Notes: generated by a model from the sequence alone, not told the origin. 47,478 nt of DNA from Alphaproteobacteria bacterium (GCA_947457015.1 CANGTV010000008.1:1-47478); one strand, 5' to 3'. Shown: positions 19,333 to 30,101, counted from the stretch's first letter. Translations and numbers: made by a program.

Positions 19333-19644
19333 ATGAGTGAAAACCAAAATATACGCATACGTCTTCGGGCCTATGACTATCGTGTCCTAGACCAGTCGAC
19401 GAGTGAGATTGTCAATACAGCGAAGAGAACAGGCGCAAAGGTATGCGGTCCTATTCCTCTTCCGACTGATATTGCAAAATATACGGTGTTACGCGGGCCT
19501 CATATTGATAAAAAGTCTCGAGAGCAGTTTGAAATGCGTACGCATAAGCGGCTTTTAGATATTACAGAATGGTCACCTCAAACGGTTGATGCTTTGATGA
19601 AGCTTGATCTTCCGGCGGGTGTTGATGTTGAAATTAAACTCTAA
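19333..19644 (+). CDS. rpsJ: 30S ribosomal protein S10
   Basis: 103 residues. [20 protein letters not shown] and [19 protein letters not shown] are diagnostic. S10 belongs to the 30S head and also binds NusG and NusB. First gene of the S10 operon; the ATG stands a few bases after GAGG at the end of the repeat spacer. No separate promoter seen. Confidence 0.98.
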   Translation: MSENQNIRIRLRAYDYRVLDQSTSEIVNTAKRTGAKVCGPIPLPTDIAKYTVLRGPHIDKKSREQFEMRTHKRLLDITEWSPQTVDALMKLDLPAGVDVEIKL

Positions 19645-19656
19645 GGAATGGATGCC

Positions 19657-20394
19657 ATGCGAACAGGTTTGATCGCGGAAAAATTGGGAATGACCCGTCT
19701 TTTGACAGAAAAGGGAGAGCATGTTCCGATGACTCTTCTGAAAGTAGATAACTGTCAAGTAGTGGGCACTAAGATTGCTGAAAAAGACGGCTATACGGCG
19801 GTGCAGTTAGGTGTGGGTACCGCAAAGGTAAAGCGTGTCTCAAAAGCTATGCGGGGTCATTTTGCAAAGGCAAAGGTAGAGCCAAAGAAAAAACTTGTTG
19901 AATTTCGCGTCTCAGAAGATGCTCTTTTAAAAATGGGAGAACAACTCTCCGTTGATCACTTTGTTGCTGGGCAATACGTAGATGTTACGGGAACTTCCAT
20001 TGGTAAAGGGTTTGCAGGTGTTATGAAGCGCCATAACTTTGGCGGCCTTCGGGCAAGCCACGGTGTTTCTGTGTCTCACCGAAGCCACGGATCTACGGGA
20101 CAACGTCAAGATCCAGGAAAAGTTTTTAAAGGCAAGAAGATGGCGGGTCATTTAGGAAGCGAGCAGGTGACTGTGCAAAATTTGGAAATTGTTCTAACGG
20201 ATCCAGAGAGAGGTCTTTTGGGAATTCGAGGGGCTATCCCAGGACACCCTGGGGGGTACGTTCTCATTCGGGATGCTGTTAAGAAAAAAGCTCCGAAAGA
20301 TCTCCCTTATCCCGCAGCTCTTGTTAACGCCTCTGCGCCAGTAAAGGAAGAAACGCCAGCGCCAGAGTCAGCTCCAACTGTTGAGGCAGAGTAA
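19657..20394 (+). CDS. rplC: 50S ribosomal protein L3
   Basis: 245 residues from the ATG at 19657, giving the canonical start [15 protein letters not shown] and placing AAGGA (19643-19647) 9 nt upstream; the in-frame ATG at 19648 directly abuts that ribosome site. [15 protein letters not shown]-type loop ([20 protein letters not shown]) is the peptidyl-transferase-reaching arm with the methylated Gln. A Pro/Glu/Ala-rich tail of about 30 residues follows, as is common in alphaproteobacteria. Confidence 0.97.
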   Translation: MRTGLIAEKLGMTRLLTEKGEHVPMTLLKVDNCQVVGTKIAEKDGYTAVQLGVGTAKVKRVSKAMRGHFAKAKVEPKKKLVEFRVSEDALLKMGEQLSVDHFVAGQYVDVTGTSIGKGFAGVMKRHNFGGLRASHGVSVSHRSHGSTGQRQDPGKVFKGKKMAGHLGSEQVTVQNLEIVLTDPERGLLGIRGAIPGHPGGYVLIRDAVKKKAPKDLPYPAALVNASAPVKEETPAPESAPTVEAE

Positions 20395-20395
20395 G

Positions 20396-21016
20396 ATGAA
20401 GTATGAAGTTCGAAATTTTGAAAATAAAAAAGTAGGTGAAGTTCAGCTTACTCCTGAAATATTCTCGGCTCCTTTACGCCAAGATATTCTTGCACGTATG
20501 GTTCATTGGCAACTTGCGAAACGCAGATCTGGAACCCACTCCACTAAAGGAGTCAGTGAGATCAGTGGAACGACGAAAAAGCCATGGCGCCAAAAGGGAA
20601 CAGGACGGGCGCGTGCGGGAAGCTTGCGTTCTCCTCAATTTCGAGGAGGTGCTACAATTTTTGGACCTCTTCCCCGGGATCATGGGTATAAGCTTCCAAA
20701 AAAAGTACGCGAGCTTGCTTTAAAAACGGCCCTTTCAAGTAAAGTGGCGAGTGGAGCTCTTTTGATTGTTGACTCTTTAAACGCAGGGACGCATAAAACA
20801 AAAGAACTTGAGAAAAAATTTAAGACCCTTGGCTTGCGTTCGGCCTTGATTATTGATGGAATCGAGGTTAATAAAGACTTTGCGCTTGCAGCAGCTAACC
20901 TTCCTATGATTGATGTTCTTCCTCAACAAGGAATTAATGTTTATGATATTCTTCGTCATGAACATTTGGTGTTGACAAAAGCAGCTATTGAAAATTTGGA
21001 AAGTAGACTAAAATGA
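20396..21016 (+). CDS. rplD: 50S ribosomal protein L4
   Basis: 206 residues from the ATG at 20396, one base after the rplC stop; a longer frame from 20381 would overlap rplC and lacks similarity. [20 protein letters not shown] (about residues 61-80) is the exit-tunnel loop. L4 binds 23S rRNA near the tunnel constriction and in E. coli represses the S10 operon. Overlaps rplW by 4 nt (ATGA). Confidence 0.97.
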   Translation: MKYEVRNFENKKVGEVQLTPEIFSAPLRQDILARMVHWQLAKRRSGTHSTKGVSEISGTTKKPWRQKGTGRARAGSLRSPQFRGGATIFGPLPRDHGYKLPKKVRELALKTALSSKVASGALLIVDSLNAGTHKTKELEKKFKTLGLRSALIIDGIEVNKDFALAAANLPMIDVLPQQGINVYDILRHEHLVLTKAAIENLESRLK

Positions 21017-21321
21017 GTAATGTATGTCTTGCAAAAGAGCGCTTGTACAAAGTGATTACCTCTCCCATCGTGACGGAGAAGTCAACGGCGTTGAGTGAGC
21101 ATAATAAGGTTACTTTCAATGTAAGCTTGGATGCGACAAAACCTGAAATAAAACTCGCAGTGGAAGAGCTTTTCAAGGTTAAGGTAACGTCTGTCAATAC
21201 GCTTCGCGTCAAAGGCAAGACAAAGCGGTTTAAGGGCATTAGTGGTCAGCGATGCGATCGGAAAAAAGCGATTGTAACATTGGCAGAAGGTGATTCAATT
21301 GATATGGCATCAGGATTATAA
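21013..21321 (+). CDS. rplW: 50S ribosomal protein L23
   Basis: 102 residues. [17 protein letters not shown] and [18 protein letters not shown] are diagnostic. Sits at the tunnel exit and docks SRP and trigger factor. The start overlaps the rplD stop by 4 nt, giving translational coupling. Confidence 0.97.
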   Translation: MSNVCLAKERLYKVITSPIVTEKSTALSEHNKVTFNVSLDATKPEIKLAVEELFKVKVTSVNTLRVKGKTKRFKGISGQRCDRKKAIVTLAEGDSIDMASGL

Positions 21322-21323
21322 AA

Positions 21324-22148
21324 ATGAGTTTAAAACATTATAACCCAGTTACTTCATCCCAACGAGGTCTTATTCTCATAGATCGAGGTGAACTTTGGAA
21401 GGGCGGCCCTGTCAAGTCTTTAACAGAAGGATTGCGTAAGACAGGCGGACGGAACAATGTGGGACGGATCACAACGCGTCATATCGGAGGCGGTCATAAG
21501 CAACGCTATCGATTGATTGATTTCAAGAGAACAAAGAAAGACGTTTCTGCTCTTGTTGAACGGTTAGAGTATGATCCAAACCGCACGGCTTTTATTGCGC
21601 TTCTTAAGTATACAGATGGAGAGCAAGCTTATATTTTAGCTCCACAGCGGTTGAGTGTGGGGGATCAAGTGATTGCCTCTGAAAAAGCTGACATTAAACC
21701 TGGCAATGCGATGCCATTGAAGAGTATACCCATTGGAACTATTGTTCATAATGTGGAGATGAAACCGGGTAAAGGTGGACAACTTGCGCGATCCGCGGGG
21801 ACTTATATTCAACTCGTGGGGCGTGATGGCGCTTCGGCGATCTTGAAACTATCCTCAGGAGAAGTGCGTAAAATCAGCAGTGATTGTATGGCAACGGTGG
21901 GAGCCCTTTCCAATCCTGACCAAAAAAATATTAATCTTGCGAAAGCAGGACGTAAGCGTTGGTTGGGTGTAAGGCCAAGCGTTCGAGGTGTTGCGATGAA
22001 CCCGATTGATCACCCTCATGGGGGAGGTGAAGGGCGCACATCCGGTGGACGTCATCCTTGTACGCCTTGGGGTAAGCCAACAAAAGGAAAGAAAACACGC
22101 AACCGGAAGAAGGCATCGAGCAGCCAGATTGTCCGGCGTCGGAAATAA
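21324..22148 (+). CDS. rplB: 50S ribosomal protein L2
   Basis: 274 residues. [36 protein letters not shown] and [19 protein letters not shown], including the conserved His of the peptidyl-transferase region, are all present. Binds 23S rRNA and supports subunit joining. Two nt after rplW. Confidence 0.99.
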   Translation: MSLKHYNPVTSSQRGLILIDRGELWKGGPVKSLTEGLRKTGGRNNVGRITTRHIGGGHKQRYRLIDFKRTKKDVSALVERLEYDPNRTAFIALLKYTDGEQAYILAPQRLSVGDQVIASEKADIKPGNAMPLKSIPIGTIVHNVEMKPGKGGQLARSAGTYIQLVGRDGASAILKLSSGEVRKISSDCMATVGALSNPDQKNINLAKAGRKRWLGVRPSVRGVAMNPIDHPHGGGEGRTSGGRHPCTPWGKPTKGKKTRNRKKASSSQIVRRRK

Positions 22149-22173
22149 AGAGTGTAAAGAGGAGCAAGGTTAA

Positions 22174-22452
22174 GTGGCACGTTCAATTTGGAAAGGACCT
22201 TTTGTTGATGGCTATCTGCTTAAAAAAGCAGAAGTTAGCCGTGAATCAGGTCGTAAGGAAGTGATTAAATCATGGTCACGCAGGTCAACGATTCTGCCTC
22301 AGTTTGTAGGTCTCACCTTTGGGGTTTACAACGGGCAAAAATTTATTCCTGTGCTTGTGACTGAAAATATGGTTGGCCATAAGTTTGGGGAGTTTTCTCC
22401 TACCCGAACGTATTATGGCCATTCCGCAGATAAGAAGGCAAAAAGAGGATAA
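22174..22452 (+). CDS. rpsS: 30S ribosomal protein S19
   Basis: 92 residues, GTG start 6 nt after [30 protein letters not shown] and [16 protein letters not shown] are standard. Forms the 30S head A-site finger contact with S13. Confidence 0.98.
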   Translation: MARSIWKGPFVDGYLLKKAEVSRESGRKEVIKSWSRRSTILPQFVGLTFGVYNGQKFIPVLVTENMVGHKFGEFSPTRTYYGHSADKKAKRG

Positions 22453-22454
22453 TC

Positions 22455-22835
22455 ATGTCGAAACCAAAAACCCCACGGCAGCTTCCTGATTATTCAGCAA
22501 TAGCAAATTTGCGTATGCTACGGGTAAGTCCGCGCAAATTGAATTTGGTTGCGCAGATGATTAGAGGACAGAAAGTTGACAAAGCTATAAATTCTCTTAC
22601 TTTTTCTCCGAAAAGAATTGCAATTGAAGTGAAAAAGACATTATTGTCAGCCATAGCTAATGCAGAAAACAACCATGGCCTTGATATTGACAATCTTTAT
22701 GTCTCTGAAGCCACGGTAGGAAAAGCTTTAGTTATGAAAAGATTGGATATTAGAGGGCGAAGTAAGGCAGGGCGCATTAAAAAAGCCTTTAGTCATCTTC
22801 GCATTATCGTAAGTGAAATTGGAGACGTCGCGTAA
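22455..22835 (+). CDS. rplV: 50S ribosomal protein L22
   Basis: 126 residues. [17 protein letters not shown] and the tunnel-lining beta-hairpin region ([20 protein letters not shown]) are present. The last base of its stop codon is the first base of the rpsC ATG. Confidence 0.98.
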   Translation: MSKPKTPRQLPDYSAIANLRMLRVSPRKLNLVAQMIRGQKVDKAINSLTFSPKRIAIEVKKTLLSAIANAENNHGLDIDNLYVSEATVGKALVMKRLDIRGRSKAGRIKKAFSHLRIIVSEIGDVA

Positions 22836-23521
22836 TGGGACAAAAAGTCAATCCGATAGGTTTGAGAATTGGGATTAACCGCACGTGGGATTCCCGCTGG
22901 TTTGCGCGGCATGATTACGCGAATCTTCTCCATCAAGATTTGAAGCTGAGAAAGTATATTAAAGATCGTCTTTCCCAAGCGGGTGTTTCAAAGATCGTTG
23001 TAGAGCGCCCCGCTAAAAAAGCACGGGTTACAATTCATACAGCTCGTCCTGGGATTGTTATTGGTAAAAAGGGTGCTGATATTGAAAAATTGAAAGCAGA
23101 GCTTTCCAAAATTGCAGGTACTGACGTGAGTCTCAATATTTTGGAAATTCGCAAGCCTGAGTTGGATGCAGTGTTGGCAGCTGAATCTATTGCGCAACAG
23201 CTAGAGCGCCGCGTGACCTTTCGTCGTGCCATGAAGCGCGCTATTCAAGCGGCAATGAAATTAGGAGCAAAAGGCATTCGCGTTAATGTGAGTGGACGTC
23301 TTGGAGGCTCTGAAATTGCACGGATGGAGTGGTATCGGGAAGGCCAAGTTCCTTTGCACAGCTTGCGTGCTGATATAGATTATGGAGAAGCCGTTGCAAA
23401 AACAACTTATGGAACCATTGGGATAAAAGTTTGGATTTATAAGGGTGATATTATGGAGCATGATCCCATGGCTTTTGATAAGCGCAGCGCCCTGCATACA
23501 GTTAATCGAACGGCCAGTTGA
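22835..23521 (+). CDS. rpsC: 30S ribosomal protein S3
   Basis: 228 residues. [20 protein letters not shown] start, KH domain with [15 protein letters not shown] (about residues 68-82) and the C-terminal domain [18 protein letters not shown]. Forms part of the mRNA entry helicase. Ends in TGA, which shows TGA is a normal stop in this genome. Confidence 0.98.
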   Translation: MGQKVNPIGLRIGINRTWDSRWFARHDYANLLHQDLKLRKYIKDRLSQAGVSKIVVERPAKKARVTIHTARPGIVIGKKGADIEKLKAELSKIAGTDVSLNILEIRKPELDAVLAAESIAQQLERRVTFRRAMKRAIQAAMKLGAKGIRVNVSGRLGGSEIARMEWYREGQVPLHSLRADIDYGEAVAKTTYGTIGIKVWIYKGDIMEHDPMAFDKRSALHTVNRTAS

Positions 23522-23537
23522 AGAGGATTGTTGACAC

Positions 23538-23960
23538 ATGTTAGCCCCTAAAAAAACAAAATTTCGCAAGGCCTTTAAAGGTCGTATTCATGGGAATGCG
23601 AAGGGTGGAACAAGCTTAAATTTCGGTGCTTTTGGCTTGAAGGCGATTGCGCCTGAGCGTGTGACGGCACGGCAAATTGAAGCCGCACGTCGTGCCATTA
23701 CGCGTCATATTAAACGTGCAGGACGGGTGTGGATTCGGATTTTTCCGGATGTTCCCGTTTCTACCAAGCCTGCGGAAGTACGGATGGGGAGTGGAAAAGG
23801 GTCGCCTGAGTTCTGGGCTTGTCGCGTACATCCAGGCCGCATTATGTTTGAGCTTGATGGTGTGCCAGAAGATCTCGCAAGAGAAGCCTTTGAGCTGGCT
23901 GCCGCGAAGCTTCCGTTGGCGACGAAATTTATCTCCCGCGAGACAAGGGGAATTGAATAA
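23538..23960 (+). CDS. rplP: 50S ribosomal protein L16
   Basis: 140 residues. [33 protein letters not shown] and [12 protein letters not shown] are hallmark sequences; the RMGSGKG loop reaches the A-site tRNA. Its stop overlaps the rpmC start by one base. Confidence 0.98.
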   Translation: MLAPKKTKFRKAFKGRIHGNAKGGTSLNFGAFGLKAIAPERVTARQIEAARRAITRHIKRAGRVWIRIFPDVPVSTKPAEVRMGSGKGSPEFWACRVHPGRIMFELDGVPEDLAREAFELAAAKLPLATKFISRETRGIE

Positions 23961-24154
23961 TGAAGTGGATAGATGTTAAACAGATGGATGACACAGCTCT
24001 TAAGGCAAAAGTCATTGAGTTAAGGAAAGAACTAATGGGTCTTCGGTTTCAACGCGTGGCGGGTCAAATGGAAAAACCTCACCACTTTCGTGTTGCACGG
24101 CGAACTATTGCGCGCATTAAGACGTTGTTAAATCAACGTACGAAGACAGTTTGA
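23960..24154 (+). CDS. rpmC: 50S ribosomal protein L29
   Basis: 64 residues, two-helix coiled coil: ELRKELMGLRFQRVAGQMEK and RVARRTIARIKTLLNQR. Located near the tunnel exit beside L23. Confidence 0.97.
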   Translation: MKWIDVKQMDDTALKAKVIELRKELMGLRFQRVAGQMEKPHHFRVARRTIARIKTLLNQRTKTV

Positions 24155-24164
24155 GGAGTTATAG

Positions 24165-24401
24165 ATGCCAAAACGTGTTTTAAAAGGAACTATCGTCAGT
24201 GCAAAATGTGATAAGACAGTTACTGTTCGAGTGGAGCGCCGTGTGAAGCATCCCCTCTATCACAAGTTTATGACGCGTTCTAAGAAGTTCACGGCTCATG
24301 ATGAGGCTAATCGTTTCAAAGAAGGTGATGTGGTAAGTATTCAAGAGTGTAAGCCATATTCTAAAATGAAAACGTGGGAAGTGGTTGATAGTAGTAATTA
24401 G
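24165..24401 (+). CDS. rpsQ: 30S ribosomal protein S17
   Basis: 78 residues. OB-fold with [20 protein letters not shown] and [19 protein letters not shown]. Early 16S rRNA-binding protein. GAGGAG precedes the ATG. A 69-nt spacer with TTAG/CTAA hairpin units follows before rplN. Confidence 0.97.
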   Translation: MPKRVLKGTIVSAKCDKTVTVRVERRVKHPLYHKFMTRSKKFTAHDEANRFKEGDVVSIQECKPYSKMKTWEVVDSSN

Positions 24402-24470
24402 AAGGTAGGGGTTAGAAATTCTAACAACTAATGTCTATTTATTAATAACTAACAAAGAAGGAAGTAAGAT
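24402..24470. repeat. rpsQ-rplN spacer with short-unit hairpin
   Basis: GTTAGAA-A-TTCTAAC (24411-24425) is a near-perfect palindrome. The flanks contain repeated TTAG/CTAAC units (ACAACTAATG, AATAACTAACA). It may be a degenerate relative of the repeat spacers after tuf, rpoB and rplO; the resemblance is of design rather than exact sequence. Confidence 0.35.
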
Positions 24471-24839
24471 ATGATTCAGATGCAAACTAACCTGAAGGTA
24501 GCCGATAATTCCGGCGCGCGTCGGGTGCAGTGCATCAAGGTTCTGGGTGGTTCTAAACGTAAAACCGCTTCAGTTGGTGATGTGATTGTTGTCTCTATTA
24601 AAGATGCGATTCCTCGGGGTCGTGTTAAAAAAGGAGATGTGCGCCGCGCAGTGATTGTGCGAACGGCTAAGGAAATTCGTCGTGTGGATGGAACAGCCAT
24701 TCGGTTTGATGATAATGCAGCTGTGTTGATTAACCAACAGGGCGAGCCTATTGGAACGCGTATCTTTGGTCCGGTTACTCGTGAGCTGCGTGCAAAAGAA
24801 TTTATGAAGATTATTTCCCTTGCTCCGGAGGTTCTTTAA
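24471..24839 (+). CDS. rplN: 50S ribosomal protein L14
   Basis: 122 residues. [20 protein letters not shown] start and [20 protein letters not shown] end are canonical. AAGGAAG ribosome site. First gene of the spc segment; its stop overlaps the rplX start by one base. Confidence 0.98.
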   Translation: MIQMQTNLKVADNSGARRVQCIKVLGGSKRKTASVGDVIVVSIKDAIPRGRVKKGDVRRAVIVRTAKEIRRVDGTAIRFDDNAAVLINQQGEPIGTRIFGPVTRELRAKEFMKIISLAPEVL

Positions 24840-25159
24840 TGGCCCAGAAATTTCGCATTAAGAAGGGTGATACGGTTTGTGTCATATCGGGTAAAGACAA
24901 GGGTAAGTCGGGGCAAGTTTTGAAAATGCTGCGCGAAGATTCTCGTCTTATTGTTCAAGGGGTTAACCTTGTTAAAAAGCATCAGAAACAAACAGTCTCT
25001 CAAGAAGGGGGGGTTGTCCAAAAGGAGGCGTCTCTTCACATTTCTAATGTGGCGCATGTCGATCCAGTTTCTAAAAAACCGACGCGTGTTGGATATAAAT
25101 TTCTTAAAGATGGGAATAAAGTTCGTGTGGCCAAGCGGTCCGGCGAGACGATTGAGTAA
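24839..25159 (+). CDS. rplX: 50S ribosomal protein L24
   Basis: 106 residues. KOW motif near the start (IKKGDTVCVISGKDKGKSGQ). 23S assembly initiator. KPTRVGYKFLKDGNKVRVAK is the usual C-terminal part. Confidence 0.97.
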   Translation: MAQKFRIKKGDTVCVISGKDKGKSGQVLKMLREDSRLIVQGVNLVKKHQKQTVSQEGGVVQKEASLHISNVAHVDPVSKKPTRVGYKFLKDGNKVRVAKRSGETIE

Positions 25160-25171
25160 GGTAGAATGACG

Positions 25172-25729
25172 ATGGCACGATTAAAGGATCACTACGAAAA
25201 AGTTGTTAAACCTGCTCTGGTAAACGAAATGGGGTATAAAAATCCCTTTCAGGCGCCGCGTTTGACAAAAATTATTATTAACATGGGCTTGGGCGAAGCT
25301 GTGCAAGATAGCCGCAAAGCTCAAGGTGCTCTTGAGGAGCTTGCTCTGATTGCAGGACAGAAACCTGTGTTGACAAAAGCAAAAACGTCCATTGCAGGGT
25401 TTAAGCTGCGAGAAGGGATGAATATTGGGGCAAAAGTAACCCTAAGGCGTGACAGGATGTATGAATTTCTGGATCGCCTCGTGAATATTGCTATGCCGCG
25501 GATACGAGATTTTCGGGGAATTTCTCCTAAGAGTTTTGATGGCCGAGGAAATTATTCTTTAGGAATTAAGGAGCATATTATTTTCCCTGAGATTAACTAT
25601 GATAAGGTTGATCAAATTCGAGGGATGGATGTCACCCTTGTGACAACCGCAAAAACAGATAAAGAAGCACTTGCCCTGTTAAAGGGTTTTGATTTGCCCT
25701 TTACAGGACAAAAAGGGCAGGAGAACTAG
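25172..25729 (+). CDS. rplE: 50S ribosomal protein L5
   Basis: 185 residues from the ATG at 25172 ([16 protein letters not shown]). The ribosome site TAAGG (25157-25161) lies 10 nt before it but only 4 nt before the alternative ATG at 25166, so the downstream start is favoured. [12 protein letters not shown] and [20 protein letters not shown] are diagnostic. Binds 5S rRNA and P-site tRNA. Confidence 0.96.
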   Translation: MARLKDHYEKVVKPALVNEMGYKNPFQAPRLTKIIINMGLGEAVQDSRKAQGALEELALIAGQKPVLTKAKTSIAGFKLREGMNIGAKVTLRRDRMYEFLDRLVNIAMPRIRDFRGISPKSFDGRGNYSLGIKEHIIFPEINYDKVDQIRGMDVTLVTTAKTDKEALALLKGFDLPFTGQKGQEN

Positions 25730-26035
25730 ATGGCTAAGGTAAGCTCAATTGAAAAAAATCTTCGTCGTGAACGAATGGTGAAGCAATATTCTTCAAGGCG
25801 CATGCGTTTAAAAGAAACCGCAAACAATGAGGATCTTCCTATGGAAGAGCGTTTTAAAGCGCGCCTTCAGCTGGCAGAATTGCCACGGAACAGCTCGCCT
25901 GTGCGTGTGCGCTCGCGGTGTTTGCTGACAGGTCGTCCGCGCGCTGTGTATCGTAAATTTAAATTATCAAGAATCGCATTGCGCGAACTTGCGTCTGCAG
26001 GGCTTATCCCTGGTATGACGAAATCAAGCTGGTAG
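25730..26035 (+). CDS. rpsN: 30S ribosomal protein S14 (long, zinc-free form)
   Basis: 101 residues. The long form lacks the CxxC pairs of the zinc type: only one Cys in [19 protein letters not shown]. Starts on the base after the rplE stop. Binds in the 30S head with S3 and S10. Confidence 0.98.
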   Translation: MAKVSSIEKNLRRERMVKQYSSRRMRLKETANNEDLPMEERFKARLQLAELPRNSSPVRVRSRCLLTGRPRAVYRKFKLSRIALRELASAGLIPGMTKSSW

Positions 26036-26044
26036 GAGGAAGAG

Positions 26045-26443
26045 ATGTCGTTCTCAGATCCAATAGGGGATATGTTAACTCGGATACGGAATGGTCAAAA
26101 AGCACGCAAGACCACCATTACCTCGCCTGCTTCAAGCCTTCGAGAGAATGTCCTTGAAGTTTTAAAGCAAGAAGGGTACATCAGAGGGTATGCACGCGAA
26201 AAAGTTTCTGAAGGGATTGATCAAATTAAAATTGAACTAAAATATTATGAAAATCAACCTGTTATTCGATCTATTGATCGAGTGTCAAAGCCAGGACGGC
26301 GTGTGTACGCGAAAATTAAAGACCTAAAACCAATCAATAATGGTTTGGGAGTCGTTGTTCTTTCAACGCCTAAAGGAGTTCTTTCCGATGGACAGGCGCG
26401 GGAGTTGAATGTGGGCGGCGAAATTCTTTGCAATGTATTCTAA
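26045..26443 (+). CDS. rpsH: 30S ribosomal protein S8
   Basis: 132 residues. [19 protein letters not shown] start and [20 protein letters not shown] end are canonical. Central-domain 16S rRNA binder and the spc-operon repressor in E. coli. AGGAGGAAGAG precedes the ATG. Confidence 0.98.
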   Translation: MSFSDPIGDMLTRIRNGQKARKTTITSPASSLRENVLEVLKQEGYIRGYAREKVSEGIDQIKIELKYYENQPVIRSIDRVSKPGRRVYAKIKDLKPINNGLGVVVLSTPKGVLSDGQARELNVGGEILCNVF

Positions 26444-26453
26444 GGATTGAATG

Positions 26454-26987
26454 ATGTCACGAGTTGGAAAAAATCCAGTTTCTGTTCCTCAAGGGGTAAC
26501 ATGCCAGTTAAATGGCCAGGAAATTAAGATAAAAGGAAAGAATGGTGAGCTTTCTGCGCTTACGAGCAAGGAAGTTCAAGTGACATTTGAAAATAATGAA
26601 ATTCTTGTAAGACCCATCGATGATTCTAAGCAAGCGCGCATGTTGTGGGGCACTTGGAAAAATCGAATTAAAAATATGGTACACGGTGTACATGAAGGGT
26701 TTACAATTAATCTTGATATCAATGGTGTTGGATATCGTGCAGCCATTGAAGGGGATGCTTTAAAATTGCAACTTGGCTATAGCCATGATGTTATGTATCC
26801 CATTCCTCAGGGAATTAAGATTTCTTGCGAAAAGCCAACAGCAATTGCTATATTTGGGGCGGATCGTCAGCGTGTTGGTCAAGTGGCCGCTGAAATTCGT
26901 GCCTATCGCAAACCAGAGCCCTATAAGGGTAAAGGGATTAAGTACGAAAACGAACATATTGTACGTAAAGAAGGTAAGAAGAAGTAG
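26454..26987 (+). CDS. rplF: 50S ribosomal protein L6
   Basis: 177 residues from the ATG at 26454 ([14 protein letters not shown]). AAGGA (26442-26446) is 7 nt from it and 4 nt from a tandem ATG at 26451; either could be used. The C-terminal [19 protein letters not shown] is the 23S-binding signature. Confidence 0.97.
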   Translation: MSRVGKNPVSVPQGVTCQLNGQEIKIKGKNGELSALTSKEVQVTFENNEILVRPIDDSKQARMLWGTWKNRIKNMVHGVHEGFTINLDINGVGYRAAIEGDALKLQLGYSHDVMYPIPQGIKISCEKPTAIAIFGADRQRVGQVAAEIRAYRKPEPYKGKGIKYENEHIVRKEGKKK

Positions 26988-26989
26988 TC

Positions 26990-27349
26990 ATGAGTGAAGC
27001 AAAAGATCTTTTTGAGCGCCGTAAACGCAGAACACGATTCAAGTTGTTGCAAGTGACAACAGATAGGCCACGTCTTTCTGTGTTTCGCTCAAAAAAGCAT
27101 ATGTACGTACAAGTTATCGATGATGTTGCTGGCCGGACGCTGGCAGCGGCATCAACCTTGGATAAGAGCTTGAAAAAGCTTAAAGCGACCTCTAATGCCG
27201 CAGCGGCAGAAGAAGTTGGAAAGCTTGTTGCAGAGCGAGCTCTTAAAGCAGGCGTTAAAAAAGTTGTATTTGACCGTGGTGGATATCTCTATCATGGTCG
27301 TGTGAAGGCATTAGCGGACGCAGTTCGCGATGCTGGACTTTCATTTTAG
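26990..27349 (+). CDS. rplR: 50S ribosomal protein L18
   Basis: 119 residues. [20 protein letters not shown] and [20 protein letters not shown] are typical; with L5 it binds 5S rRNA. Two nt after rplF. Confidence 0.98.
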   Translation: MSEAKDLFERRKRRTRFKLLQVTTDRPRLSVFRSKKHMYVQVIDDVAGRTLAAASTLDKSLKKLKATSNAAAAEEVGKLVAERALKAGVKKVVFDRGGYLYHGRVKALADAVRDAGLSF

Positions 27350-27360
27350 GAAGGTACGAA

Positions 27361-27915
27361 ATGGCCCGAGACGGAAAAAATAGTCGATCCTCACGCTCTG
27401 AGCGCGAAGAAGGGAATGAGTTAGTCGAAAAGTTAGTTGCAATTAACCGCGTAACGAATGTTAAAAAGGGAGGAAAAACATTTTCCTTCTCTGCGATTGT
27501 CGTTGTGGGTGATGGTAAAGGTCGCGTGGGCCATGGAATGGGCAAGTCTCGTGAAGTTCCTGAAGCCATTCAAAAGGCTACCGAAAAAGCCAAAAGGAAT
27601 TTGGTGCGTATTCCTCTTCGAGAAGGGAGAACACTCCACCATGATGTAACCGCAGCCTACGGGGCAGGTCTTGTGCATATGCGAGCAGCAGTTCCTGGAA
27701 CAGGAATTATCGCGGGTGGTCCGATGCGTGCCGTTTGTGAAGCTCTTGGGATTCAAGATGTGGTAAGTAAGTCTATAGGATCTTCTAATCCACACAACAT
27801 GGTAAGAGCGACATTTAAAGCTCTTCAAATGATTAATGCGCCCCGTCAAGTGGCAGCACGTCGTGGCAAGAAAGTGGCAGAGCTCGTTGGACGCCGGACG
27901 CAGGGTGAGGTATAA
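27361..27915 (+). CDS. rpsE: 30S ribosomal protein S5
   Basis: 184 residues. dsRBD-like N-terminal half ([20 protein letters not shown]) and the C-terminal [20 protein letters not shown]. The spectinomycin loop near VTNVKKGG is unaltered. Helps form the mRNA entry pore. Confidence 0.98.
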   Translation: MARDGKNSRSSRSEREEGNELVEKLVAINRVTNVKKGGKTFSFSAIVVVGDGKGRVGHGMGKSREVPEAIQKATEKAKRNLVRIPLREGRTLHHDVTAAYGAGLVHMRAAVPGTGIIAGGPMRAVCEALGIQDVVSKSIGSSNPHNMVRATFKALQMINAPRQVAARRGKKVAELVGRRTQGEV

Positions 27916-27920
27916 AAAAG

Positions 27921-28115
27921 ATGGTTAAGAAAAAGACACTCATTGTAACGCAAACCGGGAGCCCAATTCGTCGTGAAGAGTGCCAAAGAGCAACTCTTTG
28001 TGGACTTGGGCTTAATAAAATTGGTCGAACCCGTGAGCTGGAGGATACACCAGCTATTCGTGGGATGATTGAAAAAGTTAAACATATGATTAAAGTTGAA
28101 GAAGGGGCCAATTAA
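27921..28115 (+). CDS. rpmD: 50S ribosomal protein L30
   Basis: 64 residues. [40 protein letters not shown]. Small 23S-binding protein between rpsE and rplO, its usual position. Confidence 0.96.
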   Translation: MVKKKTLIVTQTGSPIRREECQRATLCGLGLNKIGRTRELEDTPAIRGMIEKVKHMIKVEEGAN

Positions 28116-28155
28116 GGGAAGAAAGAAACTCTTTCTTCCTTGTGGAAAATGACTC

Positions 28156-28629
28156 ATGAAATTAAATGAAATTCACGATAATCCTGGAGCTCGTCGTCCT
28201 AAAATGCGTATTGGGCGTGGTATTGGCTCTGGTAAAGGTAAAACAGGCGGCCGTGGAGGAAAAGGCCAGACAGCGCGTACTGGTGTCTCCATTAATGGAT
28301 TTGAAGGGGGGCAGATGCCTCTTTATCGGCGGTTGCCCAAGCGTGGTTTTACCAATATTTTTGCGCTAAAATTCGTAGAAGTTAATGTGGGTCGTCTTCA
28401 AGAGGCGATTGATGCTGGCAAGATCGATGCCAAGAAGCCTATTAATGAAGAGCTGCTGGTAGCGGCAGGCCTTGCTCGTAGAATACGTGATGGAATTCGC
28501 CTTTTAGGCAAAGGGCAAATTAAGACAAAAGTTTCCTTAGAAATAACAGGAGCAACTCAGTCTGCGATTGCTGCTGTTGAAAAAGCAGGGGGAACAGTAA
28601 AGGTGAAAGAAGTAGTCAGTAGTCAGTAG
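28156..28629 (+). CDS. rplO: 50S ribosomal protein L15, C-terminus encoded by a tandem heptamer
   Basis: 157 residues. [20 protein letters not shown] start and [19 protein letters not shown] glycine-rich loop are canonical. The last residues VVSSQ and the TAG stop (28627-28629) are read from the GTAGTCA tandem at 28612-28639, so the repeat has grown into or out of the coding end. Structural core is unaffected. Confidence 0.97.
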   Translation: MKLNEIHDNPGARRPKMRIGRGIGSGKGKTGGRGGKGQTARTGVSINGFEGGQMPLYRRLPKRGFTNIFALKFVEVNVGRLQEAIDAGKIDAKKPINEELLVAAGLARRIRDGIRLLGKGQIKTKVSLEITGATQSAIAAVEKAGGTVKVKEVVSSQ

Positions 28630-28754
28630 TCAGTAGTCAGTACTAGCATAAAGTTTTATTGCTGAAACTTGTAGTCAAAAATAGAATATGACTGTGAATA
28701 CTGAAAACTGATCACTATTTACTGATTACTGAGCACTAATAATAGAGGAATATC
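28612..28754. repeat. GTAGTCA tandem and inverted repeat spacer before secY
   Basis: Four perfect GTAGTCA units (28612-28639) span the rplO stop codon. The right part of the gap (about 28698-28745) has ACTGATCACT, TTACTGATTACTGAG and GCACTAATA, roughly the reverse complement of such units, so the transcript can form a long imperfect hairpin. Same design as the spacers after tuf and rpoB. Confidence 0.8.
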
Positions 28755-30101
28755 ATGGCTTCAGCCGCAGAACAATTGGCAGCGAATATAAATCTAAAAG
28801 CTTTTTCTAAGGCGGAAGACTTAAAAAAGCGCATTTGGTTTACGATTGGCGTTCTTATTGTCTATCGTTTGGCCACATACATCCCTTTACCTGGAATTAA
28901 CCCCGCCGTGATGGCCGAGTTTGCGCGGACGCATGGGGGAGGAATTTTTGGGATGGTGGATATGTTCTCCGGAGGGGCATTGAGTCGTATGTCCATTATG
29001 GCGCTCAATATTATGCCTTATATCTCAGCGAGTATTATTATCCAGCTTATGACGGCGATTGCGCCTCAGTTCGAAGCCTTAAAAAAAGAAGGCGAATCAG
29101 GGCGGCGTAAATTGAATCAGTACACCCGTTATTTAACAGTATTGATTGCAGTCTTGCAGTCTTATGGAGCTGCTGTAGGGCTTGAGGCTTTACAGGGAGC
29201 CGCAGGGTCTGCCGTGATGGATCCAGGGATTTTCTTTCGCCTTACAACAGTTGTAACGATTGTAGGAGCAACCTTGTTCCTCATGTGGCTTGGTGAGCAA
29301 ATTACAGGACGTGGGATTGGGAATGGAATTTCGCTTATTATTTTTGCGGGTATTGTGGCTAATCTGCCCTCATCCATTGTCAATGCTTTAGAGCTAGGGC
29401 GAACAGGGGCTCTATCCTATCTCTTCATCCTTTTCATCCTTGTCTTTTCCATAGGGATGATCGCCTTTATCGTGTTTATAGAGCGTGCACAACGCCGCAT
29501 CTTTATCCAATACCCTAAACGTCAGGTGGGGAATAAGATGTTTGGCGGAGAAAGTTCTCACCTTCCTATAAAGTTGAATAGTACAGGGGTTATCCCTCCA
29601 ATCTTTGCAAGCTCTCTTTTGCTGTTACCTCTTTCCCTTGCCCAGCTTTCCGGAGGACGAGGGCCGGAATGGCTTCAGTGGATTTTAGGGGGGCTTCATC
29701 ACGGGGGTGTTGTTTATATCGCTATTTATCTGTTCTTAATTGTTTTCTTTGCTTTTTTTTATACCTCTATCGTCTTCAACCCTCAAGAGACGGCGGAAAA
29801 CTTGAAAAAGAATGGTGGATTTATTCCGGGTCATCGTCCAGGCGTGAACACGGCTAATTACTTGGATTTTGTTGTGACACGGTTGACAGTGATAGGGGCG
29901 GCTTACTTAGCCTTTGTTTGTGCAGTGCCTGAGTTTTTGTATTCAGTTTATTCCTTACCTTTTTACTTGGGAGGAACAACCTTTTTGATCGCTGTAAGTG
30001 TTCCTATGGATACTGTTGCTCAAATCCACTCTCATCTTTTGGCGCATCAGTATGAAGGACTCTTAAAGAAGACTCGATTAGTAAAAGGCACTCAAAGATG
30101 A
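28755..30101 (+). CDS. secY: Protein translocase channel subunit SecY
   Basis: 448 residues, ten transmembrane helices. TYIPLPGINPAVM near helix 1, the plug region after it (GGGIFGMVDMFSGGALSRMS), AQRRIFIQYPKRQVG in the SecA/ribosome-binding cytosolic loop C4 and RPGVNTANYLDFVVTRLT in C5. Forms the SecYEG pore with SecE from this window. Overlaps adk by 4 nt. Confidence 0.99.
   Translation: MASAAEQLAANINLKAFSKAEDLKKRIWFTIGVLIVYRLATYIPLPGINPAVMAEFARTHGGGIFGMVDMFSGGALSRMSIMALNIMPYISASIIIQLMTAIAPQFEALKKEGESGRRKLNQYTRYLTVLIAVLQSYGAAVGLEALQGAAGSAVMDPGIFFRLTTVVTIVGATLFLMWLGEQITGRGIGNGISLIIFAGIVANLPSSIVNALELGRTGALSYLFILFILVFSIGMIAFIVFIERAQRRIFIQYPKRQVGNKMFGGESSHLPIKLNSTGVIPPIFASSLLLLPLSLAQLSGGRGPEWLQWILGGLHHGGVVYIAIYLFLIVFFAFFYTSIVFNPQETAENLKKNGGFIPGHRPGVNTANYLDFVVTRLTVIGAAYLAFVCAVPEFLYSVYSLPFYLGGTTFLIAVSVPMDTVAQIHSHLLAHQYEGLLKKTRLVKGTQR

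Noticed and set aside
28612-28754. Ordinary intrinsic terminator before secY
   Set aside because: No G+C-rich stem with T-run; the units are low-complexity heptamers, and rplO-secY read-through is usual.
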